Source: Nigrospora sphaerica (lineage: Eukaryota > Ascomycota > Sordariomycetes > Amphisphaeriales > Apiosporaceae). From it: a stretch of DNA of 64,000 nt. Numbering within the stretch: the first letter of the stretch is position 1; the number at the start of each line of letters is the position of its first letter. The notes below the pieces were generated by a model. It saw nothing but the letters and a program-made list of their open reading frames with translations, was not told the DNA's origin and did no database searches. Shown piece after piece: positions 21,913-33,387 of the stretch. The stretch is from positions 124,001 through 188,000 of the forward strand of contig JAGVVL010000021.1 of the NCBI GenBank assembly GCA_018287875.1. The letters run 5' to 3'. The position numbers were made by a program, and so were the translations under genes.

Positions 21913-24900
21913 ACAAAGGAATTAACTCGGATAGCCGACCTAGTTGCCCCCTCCGCTACTCTAAAGGGAGAAGTAAAGCCTGGTGGAACCGCGAGACAGA
22001 AGAAGCTATAGAGAAGGAGCGAAGAGCCCAGCGGATATGGCTTTCCGACAGGACGGACGCAGCTTGGCGAGCCCTCCGTCAGTCAACTCTCTTAAAGAAG
22101 AAAGCAATCCGAGAAGCTAAGACGGCGTCCTGGAGACATATGCTCCACGAGGCGTCCAACCAGCCAGCTGGCGTCTGGAATATTGCGAGATGGGCAAGAA
22201 CGGAAGGAGCTGCACCGCCGTTACCCCCAGCAGTCCCTACGCTCTACACACCGCGTGGCGAAGCAACAACCCATAAGGAGAAAACAGAGGCCTTCCGAGA
22301 GAGGTTCTATCCCCTCCCTAAGGCTACGTACACCGGCTTCCGAACAACGAACCGGCTCGCAGCGCCTCTCGGTATGGACAGCAAGGTGACAGCAGAACAA
22401 GTCCAAGACGTCCTTACTAAGGCAGGTCAGTGGAAGGCACCTGGACCAGACCAGCTTCCGAACGGATTCCTTAAACGCCTAGGAAAGCCCCTCTTCCAGG
22501 CCTTGGCCTCCCTAGCGGAAGCGTGCTGGCATATAGGATACTATCCAAGAGCGTTCCGGAAAGCAGTCACCGTTATCCTCCGGAAGCCAGGAAAGCAGCC
22601 AAACGAGTATCACCAATCCGGCGGATGGAGACCCATTGCGCTGCTCAACACCATAGGGAAAGCGATCGAGAGCCTACTAGCGCAACGGCTAGCTAGCTTT
22701 GCCGAAGAGAACGGACTGCTCCCGGACGAACAGATGGGCAACCGGAAAGGCCACTCCACGGAAACAGCCTTACGGTTGCTAACGGACCTAGTCCGCACAG
22801 CCTGGAAACATGGAGGCGCAGCAACCCTTCTATCGCTGGATATTTCGGGCGCTTTCGACTCCGTCAACCATGGAAGGCTCCTCGCTAACCTGCGAGCGCT
22901 GAGGGTCCCTATATGGACTATCAGCTGGATCCGAAGCTTCTTATCTAACCGGTCCACCACGCTATTCTTCGATGGCCAGGAATCGGACGAGATCCCGGTC
23001 CCGGCAGGCGTCCCGCAGGGCTCACCCTTATCGCCTATTCTCTTCTGCCTCTATACAGCCGGTCTCTATAAGGCTCTCCGCGCCGCACCAGGGATAGCTA
23101 CTATAGCCTTCGCAGACGACACGAACCTCGTAGGCTTCGGTTTAGACCCCGAGCAGACCTGCGAGCGGCTGGAAGCCGCTCACAGGATCTGTAAAGAATG
23201 GGCAGTCAGCCACGGCAAGACCTTCGCAGTCCAGAAATATCACCTAGTCCACTTCTCTCGAAGACGGAAAGGTCCGGATACGAAGATAGCCTTAGAAGGC
23301 CACGAAATCAAACCAGAAGACTCCTGCCGCGTCCTTGGCATCCAGGTGGATAGACATCTCCGCTGGGACGTCCATATCCAGTCGATATCGAAGAAGATGG
23401 CGACACAGGTCTATGCCCTAGACCGGATAGCCGGCTCGACATGGGGCGCGTCCCTCCAGCGAGCCCGCCAAGTCTACACAGCCGTCGTACGGTCTGCTAT
23501 AGGCTATGGAGCCTCAGAATGGCACCATCACATTCCGAAAAGCAGGGCTAAGACACTAAGTGACATTCAGACTGAGTGCCTCCGTAAGTTCACGGGGGCC
23601 TTTAAGGCGACAGCAGCCACGACACTAGAAACGGAAGCCTACGTATCGCCCTTAGACGTATGGCTTAACAAAAGAGTGGCGGCTTCGGAAGAGAGGCTCC
23701 AACAGCCACGTATCGCCACGCTTATCCAAGTAAGATGCGATAACGCAGCCAGATGGATTCTAACAAGACCGACTCGCCGGCGCAGACGACACGAACCTCG
23801 TAGGCTTCGGCTTAGACCCCGAGCAGACCTGCGAGCGGCTGGAAGCCGCTCACAGGATCTGTAAAGAATGGGCAGTCAGCCACGGCATGACCTTCGCAGT
23901 CCAGAAATATCACCTAGTCCACTTCTCTCGAAGACGGAAGGGTCCGGACACGAAGATAGCCTTAGAAGACCACGAAATCGAACCAGAAGACTCCTGCCGC
24001 GTCCTCGGGGTCCACGTGGACAGACGCCTCCGCTGGGACACCCATATCCAATCGATCTCCAAGAAGATGACCACGCAAGTCTACGCCCTAGACCGCATAG
24101 CTGCTTCGACATGGGGCGCGTCATTCCAGCGGGCCCGCCAAGTCTACACCGCGGTCGTCAGGACCGCTATAGGCTACGGAGCCTCGGAATGGCACCGGCA
24201 CATATCGAAGAATAGGGCTAAAATGCTTAGCGACATCCAGACTAAGTGCCTCTGTAAGGTCACAGGGGCCTTTAAAGCGACAGCAACCGAGATACTAGAA
24301 ACAGAAGCCTATATGCCACCTCTAGACATATGGCTTAATAAGAGAGTGGCGGCGTCGGAAGAGAGGCTCCAACAGCCACGCATCGCATCACTTATCCAAG
24401 CCAGATGTGATAGCGCAGCTAGATGGATCCTAACGAGACCGACTCGCCGGCGCAGACCGAAAGGCCCCGATGTTCCTGACCGTAAGGGATGGCTAAACAA
24501 GTGGCTAGCCGGAGACTCGGCATGCAAGGCCGAAAAGAGAGACTGGCAACAGAGATGGCAGCAGATACGGCAAAACCGAACAGTGCGAGCCCCGGCAGCA
24601 ACTAAGATGCCGCCAGACAAGCACATCCTTAAGCTCCACAAGGGACTCCATAAGGCCGAGAGCTCTATCCTCGTCCAAGCGAGGACCGGCAATATCGGAC
24701 TAAGAGACTTCCTCTTTAAACGCAGGGTTCCGGGTATCGGCAGCCCATGGTACGACTGCGGTCAAGGCAGGGAAACCGTCCGACATATCCTCGTCTTCTG
24801 CCCACAGGAAAGAGAAAGACGAGAGCGCCTAATCCAGGCCTTAGGAGAACCGATAGACACGGACAGGATGCTCGACTCCCCAGGGAAAGCAGGAATTATC

Positions 24901-25153
24901 GCGAGATGGCTACTCCGTTCGGGCAGACTAGGCATGTTCCAGCTTGCAAATCAACTCATTAGCTAGGAAGCGGGCACGATGGGCCCGATCTTGGTATGGC
25001 AGGTCAAATAGCAGGAGGAAGCGGAGCGACGCAGAGGAACCCAGGTTTTTCACCCGACCGGACGGCAGCCCGGAACGGTTTTCCTGGGCTTAGACATGCA
25101 GGGGGTCCTCATGGCCTGGAAAGGTCGCTAGGCGTAAGAATAATAAATAAATA
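21913..25153 (+). mobile_element. LINE L3, 5'-truncated and mosaic Tad1-like element
   Basis: Homology to L1/L2 starts at the ORF2 linker (TKELTRIADLVAPSATL), so ORF1 and the endonuclease are missing. The first module runs through the reverse transcriptase to TRPTRRRR at 23787. The sequence then jumps back to the catalytic ADDTN of the reverse transcriptase and runs again to the 3' end. About 670 bp are thus present twice, but in two different versions (for example GHEIKPED versus DHEIEPED). The 3' tail is GTAAGAATAATAAATAAATAAATAA. Confidence 0.9.
22140..24966 (+). pseudogene. L3 ORF2 remnant, two joined reverse transcriptase modules
   Basis: A 574-codon frame (22140-23864) contains LDISGAFDSVNH, GVPQGSPLSPILF and FADDTNLVGFGLD. 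At 23781-23787 (CGCAGAC) the sequence switches to the palm region of another LINE copy in a different frame. That second module (23781-24966) runs through GHDL-type linker sequences to DCGQGRETVRHILVFCP and NQLIS. The junction destroys the C-terminal part of the first module, so no full enzyme is encoded. The copy at 58.4-61.6 kb has the same junction plus two indels in the first module. Confidence 0.85.
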
Positions 25154-25345
25154 AATAACAAGTCCGCCAAGACGGCTTGGTTATAGTGGATGCAGTTTAA
25201 CGCCTTGCCCAGGGCGCAAGAAAAGAACATTGGTTTAGTTGCAGTTACAGCCAGATAATTGAACCTCGCCTTCTGCCGACCAAGTCACGTTAGGTTCTCC
25301 TCGTTTCTTCTAACCTTTGTGATGCCGAATGTTTTCTATCCCCAA
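25154..25345. other. spacer between L3 and the secreted-protein gene
   Basis: Short 3' region of the minus-strand secreted-protein gene; nothing else recognised. Confidence 0.5.
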
Positions 25346-26212
25346 TTACACAGGTATAGGGAGACCACTGCCACCCAGACTGCCAAGAACGTTCTGGAAG
25401 ACGCCCGAAACGAAGTTGCTGGAAGTCTTCTGGGTACCGGAGCAGATGGGGGCCACTGTGCCAACCTTGTCACCGAGTGGGATATAGCTCTGTAGCCAGC
25501 CAAGGATGGCGCTGGGAAGCCCAGTGGGTAGCTTTCCGCCTCCAAAGCCATCCAAAAGGCCGGATGACTTGCCCTCAATGTTCATGAGGAGGTTATCATG
25601 GGTCAGATCAAGCTTTTGAGTGGGGATAGTCAGTTGGTGCAACCAGATGAATAAGGTAGACACGGAATTCTTACAAAATTCTTGGCATGGCACACATTGT
25701 GCTGATCGTTGTCACTGAGAACGGCCCGCTTGACGTTTGTGGGGTTCAAGGAGTTGGTAAGGCTCTGGGTAAGGCACACAATATCGTGGATGTGTTGGAA
25801 AAGGTCCTATATTGCCGAAAGTTAGCCGAGTTAACTGTTATGCATTCAAGTAAAGGGTGCCTACGCTGGCTTTTTGGTTGTTGTCAGCAGTGCCACGGAG
25901 GAGGGTCGATCCGTTCAAGGCCAGAGAGGAGATGTCACCAAAGGCACTGGTAATATCGCCGACGTTATCTAGAATGCCACCGACGATACCACCGTTGTTG
26001 TTGTCGCTGTCGTAGTTACCATAACCGTAGTCGCCGCCGTTGTTGTTGTTACCATAACCGTAGTTGCCGCCGTTGTTGTTGTTACCATAACCGTAGTTGC
26101 CGCCGCCGTTGTGGTTGCCACAGTCGAAATCGAAGGCCTCTGTTTGGGCAAGAGCTACGGGCGCCATGGTGGCGGCAGTGGCAGCCATAATGATGATAGT
26201 CTTGGAGAACAT
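25346..26212 (-). CDS. secreted protein with NYGYGNNNNGG repeats, three exons
   Basis: ATG 26212 opens a clear signal peptide (MFSKTIIIMAATAATMAP, cleavage near ALAQ). The mature N-terminus carries three near-identical blocks NYGYGNNNNGG / DYGYGNYDSDNNNGG, then a Gly/Ile segment and a domain with SDLFQHIHDIVCLTQSL and VLSDNDQHNVCHAKNF. Exons are 26212-25865, 25806-25675 and 25612-25346; introns of 58 and 62 nt have GT...AG ends and an AACTGAC branch site in the second. The exons sum to 747 nt, i.e. 248 residues plus stop. I do not recognise the family. The pattern suggests a wall-associated or secreted protein, possibly effector-like. It lies between L3 and the pogo element, and a second copy sits at 61840-62706. 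Confidence 0.75.
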
Positions 26213-26490
26213 TTTAATGCTTGACGCTTGAATGAGTCGAAGAAGAAAGCCTGAGATGAGCGAGATCAAAATCTGGGTACTCTAGATGATTGTAATGATA
26301 ATTAAAAGAAGATAAAGGACGAGGAGAGGTTAGGTTGTGGTGATAGTGGCAAGTTAGAGTGAATGGTATCATAGGGAAAACACTTCGAATTAACGTACCC
26401 CACATGCGAGTGCCACACCCAAGCGAATGCCACACCGCTCCAGCTAGACGCGTCTACCTCATTACAACACGTATTTCCCAACAACACAGC

Positions 26491-28252
26491 ATGCGGCGAA
26501 AGAGTGACGAGAACAACATAATCCTAGCCTGCCAGGCTATGGAAAAAGATCCCAAGCTAAGCGCTAGGGCCGCCGCAGCGGTGTATAATGTTGATTTCAG
26601 TACACTTTGTCGCCGGCGGCGCGGTCAATCGTCACGACAAGATTCTAGGACTAACTCACGAAAACTTACGGATCTAGAAGAAAGGACGATAGTGCAATAC
26701 GTCCTTGACCTCGATGCACGCGCATTCCCCCCAGGCTCGTTGGGGTGGAAGCAATGGCAAATCAGCTACTACGCGACCGTGACGCGCCACCCGTCGGAAA
26801 GAACTGGATGTCAAACTTCGTAAAGCGACAACCACAGCTCCAGACGCGTTTCTTTCGCAAGTACGATTATAAGAGAGCCCAATGCGAAGATCCAGACGCG
26901 TTAAAAGCGTGGTTTCGGCTTGTACGGAACATCGTCGCCAAGTATGGCGTGCACGACGCCGATGTTTACAATTTCGACGAGACTGGTTTCATGATGGGTA
27001 TTATCTCCACCGGCATGGTGGTGACCAACTCTGGAAAATGCGAAAGACCTAAAGCCGTTCAGCAAGGGAACCGAGAATGGGTCACGGTTATCCAAGGCGT
27101 CAATTCCCAAGGCTGGGCGATCCCGCCATACATCATTGTCGCTGGCAAATTTCACCTCGCTTCGTGGTACGAAGACAGCAAACTACCGAAGGATTGGCGC
27201 ATCGCGGTAAGCGATAACGGCTGGACGACAAATGAGAGAGGCCTAGAATGGATTCAGCACTTCGACCAGCATACCAGAGGGCGTACGAAAGGGATTTATC
27301 GTCTTCTTATTCTCGACGGCCACGAGAGTCATCATTCAACCGAGTTCGAACTCTACTGCCAGGAAAACAAGATCATCACCTTATGCATGCCTGCTCACTC
27401 ATCCCATCTCCTTCAGCCACTCGATGTCGGTTGCTTTGGCCCGCTAAAGAAAGCCTACGGTCGGCAGATCGAGGTTTTAATGCGGAGGCATGTCACCCAC
27501 ATAACGAAGGCCGATTTCTTTCCGGCCTTCTGTAGGGCATTCAAGGACGCCTTTACGACTCAAAACATACAAGGGGGTTTCCGCGGGGCTGGACTTGTCC
27601 CTATGGACCCAGAAAGCGTGATCGCAAAGCTGGATGTGAAGCTGCGTACGCCAACACCGCCCGAGTCGATCCCGGAGCTGCCCCTACCTTGGATGTCTAA
27701 AACCCCGACAACCCGGTTGAGACGGTATCGCAGACACAGTATATCAAAAACCGAATCTCCCGCCATCAGAACAGCTCACCGACATCGATTTATCGATCTA
27801 TTGACCAGCTCGCGAAAGGGACACAGGGGATTATGCACCAGGTCGCGCTCCTTCGGTCAGAGGTACAAGACCTTCGTCAAGCTAATGAGATGCTGAGTAA
27901 GCGTCGCAGAGCTAAAAAGACACGTTTACGTCAAGGAGGCTCCCTTACTTTACAAGAGGGACAAGATCTTATAGCTCCCGACAGATCTCGGAAGCAACAA
28001 GAGGAGGAAGAGGATGGAAGTTGTATCGTTGTCGGAGGGGTTCAGCCTAGGAAACAGCAGTGTAGGCGATGCGGAAATAAGGGACATAATCCAGAGGCCG
28101 AGCTCGAGCTATTGCCAGGCGACACAAAGACGCGCCTGCCTTATGGCGGGAAGGCGAGAGGCAGAAAACTACGACACCATTCTGGGGTCCATGTCGGTAG
28201 AACAGCGGAAGGCACCGTCTCCGTCGCCCGCGTGGGAACCAGGAAAATATAG
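26491..28252 (+). mobile_element. pogo/Fot-like DNA transposon: DDE transposase gene, frame broken twice
   Basis: ATG 26491. An N-terminal helix-turn-helix (psq/CENP-B-type: MRRKSDENNIILACQAMEKD, ARAAAAVYNVDFSTLCRR) is followed by the CENPB-type second DNA-binding part (LTDLEERTIVQYVLDL, PPVGKNWMSNFVKRQP). The DDE domain shows NFDETGF, LILDGHESHH and LLQPLDVGCFGPLKKAYG. The C-terminus has a coiled region (LLRSEVQDLRQANEMLSKRRRAKK) and a partial zinc knuckle (CRRCGNKGH). Frame breaks at G4 26742-26745 and C4 27703-27706 are each cured by one more base. I could not find terminal inverted repeats, so the element limits are unknown. Confidence 0.85.
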
Positions 28253-28919
28253 CAGCGAGAATCGGTCGCCGTGGGTGTTCTCGGCCGAAAAGAGGAGGAG
28301 GACGCGGAGGGATTCGACAGCGTTGGTCTCCCGGGGCGGTCGCCTGATTCCTCCAATGGGGAAGACATACGGCCATTGCCCACGACACTGACGCCGCGAA
28401 TCCGCGCTTTCGTGTTAGCGGGCCCTTCACACAACGCCGTAAGCAGCCACTCCACGTTCGCGAGCGGCCTCTTGAGCTCTTGGTTTTCTCTTCGAAGTAT
28501 CTGGATTAGAGACTCTCCAGGATTAGCGTTAAAGACGCATCGCGCATTAACCCTGCGACAGACTTGGCAGGCTGGCCTTTGGCCATCACACTATAAAATG
28601 AGCCTGCGGCTTCCATCATTAAACATTGAAGGGGTTGGCGACAAACTTTGACCTTTTTCGTGTGATACCGACTAAAAGCCTAGGGGCCGTGTGTATTTAA
28701 GTAGTGGAAGCGCTCTCCAACTCTCGATCCACCGTTGCCCTAAGCTTCTCGAAGGATTGGGCTATAGTCAACGGTCGGTTGTCTCTGTACCGCCAAGTAT
28801 TGCTTTGCGGACCAAAATCTCGTCAACTATTATTTTCTTGGTGCACACCACATAGGTATGGCGAGCCATAGACGTCCAGGCCGCCCCATCAATGGCCTCA
28901 TCTTGGTGCGGCAGTGCCG
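28253..28919. other. region between pogo element and Zn2Cys6 regulator
   Basis: Frames on both strands without domains; probably the 3' end of the transposon and the 3' region of the minus-strand regulator gene. No terminal inverted repeat recognised. Confidence 0.45.
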
Positions 28920-31590
28920 TCACGAGAGCCAACAGCCGTTCCTTTCACTATTTTCCCAGGAGTAGAGCGCGTTCAACATCGTCCAACACCACAATGCCGT
29001 GGCATCAACGTCTTTTAGATCCTCAATCCAATCAATGTAGAGAGACGTGGTCTTCTTGGCGTCTATGTCGAACCGCTCTCCCAGTTGCGTCGCGCGGATG
29101 CGTATGAGAATCGGGACCTGCTGGGAAAGGTGCAGTATAATCAGGTTTACCAGAAGGTTCTGCGACCAACAGAACAAGCAGGGCACCAGTCGCTTCTGGT
29201 CCCGTACAGGAGAGATAGTGATGGGCCAAAGGACTGAGGCGCCTGTATTAGCATGATAGCGCAAGATAAGGAAGCAACCCAAAGGGGTGCCGCGCCTTGA
29301 CTGCTTACGGATACTCTCAAGGGCGATAGCAACACCCTCGACATCTTTGTGGGTCATGCTTTCAGGATAGTGAAGCGCCTTGTACAAATATGGCCGGTGA
29401 ACGAGATACCTCACGTAGTAATACCTGGTCCGGAGTATGGCCAACTGAATATCGCCGGCAGCTGTGTAAATTTTGAGGTCGGCCGTAAAAACGTCGCTGT
29501 TGGACAGGCCTGAAATGGGCGACGAAAAGGCTGGCTTTGCTAGAGTCGACGTGTTCTCACCGTGGTCTTCTTGCCAGCAGAGATAAGACGGCAGCATCCC
29601 GCGCCACTGATCGAGCTGCATAGACAGCTGTTTGATAGTCACTGCCAACGCCTGTGTCTCTATGGTCCTGGGTACTTCGTGGTTCTGTTAGTGCCAAGTG
29701 GCGGTGGATGGGCCCAAAATACCAGGGGTACCTCTCCAAGCCAGGCCCCAAGACAACACAACATACCCTCGCTCAAGGTCGTGTGGAACTCGACCAATAG
29801 CCTGCGAAGCGCTATCTGGGACGCAAAGTGCTCCCGTGAATGCGAGGTTTGGCGCCCTACGTAGTCGTCTTCAGAGAAGGAACTGACGCTGAAATCCGGT
29901 AAGCCAACAAGACTCTCAAACTTGTCCAGCCCTGTAAGGGGAATATCAAACTCGAGGTTTAGATAGCTGCCCAAGGGGTTAGTCGCCGCTGGCATAGGGT
30001 AGCGAGGGAGCGGTACGTTTCCATCATGCTGCAGTGCCAGAACAGCCTGCGAATGAGATCGGCACGGTGCGATGTTAGTTCCTCTGGGTGGCTGTCGTGG
30101 TTGGTTGACGCAATTAGTCAAGAAGAACCGACCGCCGAGAAGGGGGAACCTAGGAGGATCACTTGCCTTGTCAGCAGCGCCTGGCATGCCAGCGATGCCG
30201 AAACCGTCATACGCCAGAAGTCCTATGCCCCGCGAGTTAGCTAAGGACATGTCCAAGGCGAGATAACTGGGGTCTAGATGCGTACCGTGTGGCAACAACA
30301 GCTTTGGTAATAGAGACTCCACCGGGGGTCAGTCGAAGTGTTGATTTCTGCTGTAGGCAGACAGAGGGAGGGGGAAAGGAGAGCAGGTGGGTGGTGGCTT
30401 ACGAGGCTAGTGCAAGGACCTGCACATTTTCAATACTGCATTGCGTGAGACAAAATCCTAGCCGGCTTCTCGCTTGGTTAAAGAGGGCGAGCCCCGGAGG
30501 CCGCTCCAGCGTGCCGCCCTTTACACCGCTTCGCTGGGTCAAAGGATTCCCTTGAATGCCAGCTATGGCAACTTCGCCCAGTGCCATGACCAGAAAGGCA
30601 AGCGTTGCGTTGGTGCCCTCGCTGAACCCGCTGCTTGCCACGGAAGAAAGTGTTTCGGTTTGGAACAGATCGCGGTCCATGATGGGATAGAGGCGGTTGA
30701 AAGTGTCAAAGTATGCCTTGCTAAAGTGATGTACGCCCTCCCAGTTCATCGAAAACGACGCCAGACGCAGATTGCCAGAGGGGTGGTTAGTTTCCAGCAC
30801 GCCATTAAGCGAATGCGTCCCGTCCGTACCCAGGACGCTGCCGACCGTATCCACGGGCAGGGAGATGACACGGGCGTGTAGGCCTAGGATCACCGCCGGT
30901 CCGTTCTCTTTCAAGAGAGGCGCCAGGTTTACGCCGGGGTGCTTGGAGGACTCCAATGTTTTTTGTAAAAGGGCCAGGAAAGCACTTTGTAGGCTGCCGA
31001 GGCATACACGTAGTGCGTTTGGTGGGAGGGGCCCGTCGCTGCCGCCGGGGTTTGCCCATCGGTGGGTGCTACCCACGCCCTGGAGTGAGCCGAGTCCGGG
31101 GCATACGACGACTCGGCCAGTATGGCTTTCTGGCAAGGCTCGAGGCCGGTAAGGGGCAATGCGCCGCGAAGGTTGATGCTATTGACCTTTCCATCGAGAT
31201 TTCGGACGTCTCCTTCGAGATTCTTGATGCGATCTAATATCTCCACAAGAATCTTATCCTTCCTGTCGGTTGTCAGCTCATGGCTCACGGGGTTGATGGC
31301 CACCACCTCGCGTCGCGTCACGTCGCGTCATGCGTAGCGGGCATGACTGCTGTCCCAGGGTCCTCGCTTACTTGGTGGGTTGGGGCTCGCGGTATCTGCA
31401 CTCAAGCTACGGCCGTTAACGGATTGCATTGGACCGAGAGGGGGAACCGTGTCGCACATTCATGCGCTGACAGGCGATGCACTTGGGGCGGTCCTCGGAG
31501 CATCGTTGTTTCCTCTGTTGTGGTCCGTCAAGATCAGTCGGGGCTCGAAGGAGAGGTGGACGTTTAGCTTACTGCTCGGCAGTTCTCGCA
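28920..31590 (-). CDS. Zn2Cys6 transcription factor with fungal-specific regulatory domain
   Basis: Nuclear DNA-binding regulator. The zinc cluster is split: CENCRA lies at 31590-31573, apparently an 18-nt exon between two introns (acceptor TTTAACAG after a GCTAAC branch site, donor GTAAGC). The next exon reads RKQRCSEDRPKCIACQRMNV; five of the six cysteines are in frame, the sixth lies one frame over. A coiled dimerisation segment follows (DKILVEILDRIKNLEGDVRNLD), then the fungal_trans domain (FDTFNRLYPIMDRDLF, GEVAIAGIQGNPL, LTQCSIENVQVLALAS, FDIPLTGLDKFESLVGLPDF). Introns at 30402-30317 and 29766-29675 join these parts, and a third lies near 30290-30170. The protein ends at WENSERNGCWLS. 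The first exon, upstream of 31591, is unresolved. The target is unknown; the laccase is 10 kb away and no link is shown. Confidence 0.75.
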
Positions 31591-31999
31591 CTGTTAAATA
31601 AAGTTAGCTATCTGGCCCTGTCGACTATGTCTACACTTGACGCGGACCGCAGAGCACTTGGGGGCAAGCAAGAAATCCGGTGTTCCTCCTTCCCCCACTT
31701 CCGGGTCGCCTCCGTCTGAACGCGGTGCCGCACCACAAGGTGCTCGCCGGGTTAGGTCGATCACCAGGGCTAAGGCGTGACTTACGGCTTGAGCGGCGAT
31801 GGCCCTCTCTCTGTCCGGTTGTTGGAAGAAGGGTTTGCCGGGCCAGCGGAGCTTGATTCTTTCGGGAGAGGCTCGGTATTCATTTTTCATAAAGCGCAGA
31901 TGAGGCCGTGGCACGTATGGTGAACTGGCAACACTCAATACGTAACAACTTGGCAATGGGCTGGTTATGTCTCGGGGCGTCCAGCTAGGCGTTTGGCAA
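31591..31999. other. upstream region of the regulator gene
   Basis: Should contain the first exon and promoter of the minus-strand regulator. I see one frame containing FLLAPKCSAVRVK that may be part of exon 1, but no splice site joins it in phase to the CENCRA exon. Nothing else recognised. Confidence 0.4.
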
Positions 32000-32119
32000 A
32001 GAAGCGGGGAATGGCTCCGGCGCTGGACCAATAGGGCTAGGTTGGACGGCCCCCTTCGATTATCCAACGCGCAGCAACTGGGGAGCTGAGGTGGCGCGAA
32101 GACGCGACCAAGGCGGCCC

Positions 32120-33387
32120 GTGCCGAGGAATCAATTGTGGTGGGGTCGCCAAGCTCAAACGCGACGACCATCGCGAAGCCCGCCACGGTGGCCAGCAGAC
32201 GATCAAACCGCGCGACGAAGCCGACAGCCAAAATCTAAGAGAAAGCGAACCGAGACGCAGAAGACGGTGGAGAAGCCGGGACACCCGAACCGACCGAGAA
32301 GAGCCGCGATGGCGGCGCCGCTAGGACGTACCTCCAGAAGATCCTGGAGCTCGTCGCGCACTCCCGAACCGAGATCCAAGACTTGAAGCAGATGGTGGTT
32401 GCCCAGAGCGACACGATCCAGGAGATAAACCAACGATACGAAGCGTCGCAGAACGAGAGCCGGCAGCTCTCGAGCGAGCTACAGCGAATTTGAAAACAAT
32501 TAGAGGACATTTAGAACAGCCCGGCCCTCCACGCCAGCGCCCAGACCAGCCCTCAAGCATCGTACGCGGAGATCGCGCGAACGCCGCCGACGAGCCAGCC
32601 CAGCAACGTCCGCACCCTTAGCTCGATGAACACGATACCAGCTTCGTTCACCGACACATTGTACTGCACTATTGATACATCCCACCTGGGAGACGACGAA
32701 CGAGCCAACGTCTCAGCCGGTACGGTCCTAAATGCCATCGAGAAGGAGATCCGAGCAATGGAGGGGCACAAAGAGTGGCGATGCCGCGCGGTCATGACGG
32801 ACCCTAGGAAGCCGCAACAGATCAAGATTATCTGCCGCGACGAAACTGAGCACCAACTGGTGAAGCGAACCGCGGAGATGACAGCCATCCCTGGGGCGCG
32901 CGTGTTACGAGACGAACTGTATCCGATTAATGTGGATAGCGTGAAGCGCACGGCGGTCCTGGACGAAAACGACCAGCTACGAGCTGGCGCGGCCGAAGCG
33001 TTTGGGCAAGAGAACGAAACAACGGTGGCCAAAATCGTGTGGCTAAGCAAGGACAACATGAATGCATACGGCTCGATGGTCGTCTACCTAATGAAGGCGG
33101 CCGACGCCCGTCGATTCCTAAATGAGGGTTTCTTCCACGCCGGAGGCGAATCGGGCTACACCCGAGCATTCGAGCGGCGCAACCGGCCGGAGCAGTGCTA
33201 CAACTGCCAGCAGGTCGGACACAAGGCCTTCCAATGCAAGAACGCGCAGACCTGTGGACGATGCGCGAAGCAGGGCCACAGTCATCGCGGTTGCGAAGAG
33301 CCCGTACTGAAGTGCGTCCCATGCGGAGGCCCACATGAATCGTTCAGCCGGAACTGTCCGAAGCTCTACCCAACACGACATGAGTAA
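32120..33387 (+). pseudogene. L4 ORF1: coiled-coil and zinc-knuckle Gag-like protein with stop codons
   Basis: A long coiled coil (LQKILELVAHSRTEIQDLKQ and following, 32330-32500) precedes an open part from 32626. Three CCHC knuckles lie near the end: CYNCQQVGHKAFQC, CGRCAKQGHSHRGC and CVPCGGPHESFSRNC. Upstream of 32626 the same frame has three stops (TAA near 32235, TGA near 32490, TAG near 32511), each explainable by one C-to-T change from CAA, CGA and CAG. The stop TAA at 33385-33387 overlaps the ORF2 start (ATGAGTAA). Confidence 0.8.

Larger units (their letters stand above)
9366..27507 (+). repeat. segmental duplication, copy 1 (at least 18.1 kb)
   Basis: Matches 45851-64000 in direct orientation with an offset rising from 36485 to 36498 and falling back to 36493. 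I found 19 differences, all in homopolymer length, and no substitution in the blocks compared. It holds most of L1, L2 with its miniature LTR element, the DUF3176 gene, L3, the three-exon secreted-protein gene and most of the pogo element. The right end lies beyond what the window allows me to see. Confidence 0.93.

Noticed and set aside
26359..28700. Terminal inverted repeats for the pogo-like element
   Set aside because: I looked for the complement of the sequence upstream of 26491 in 28.2-28.9 kb and found no convincing match.
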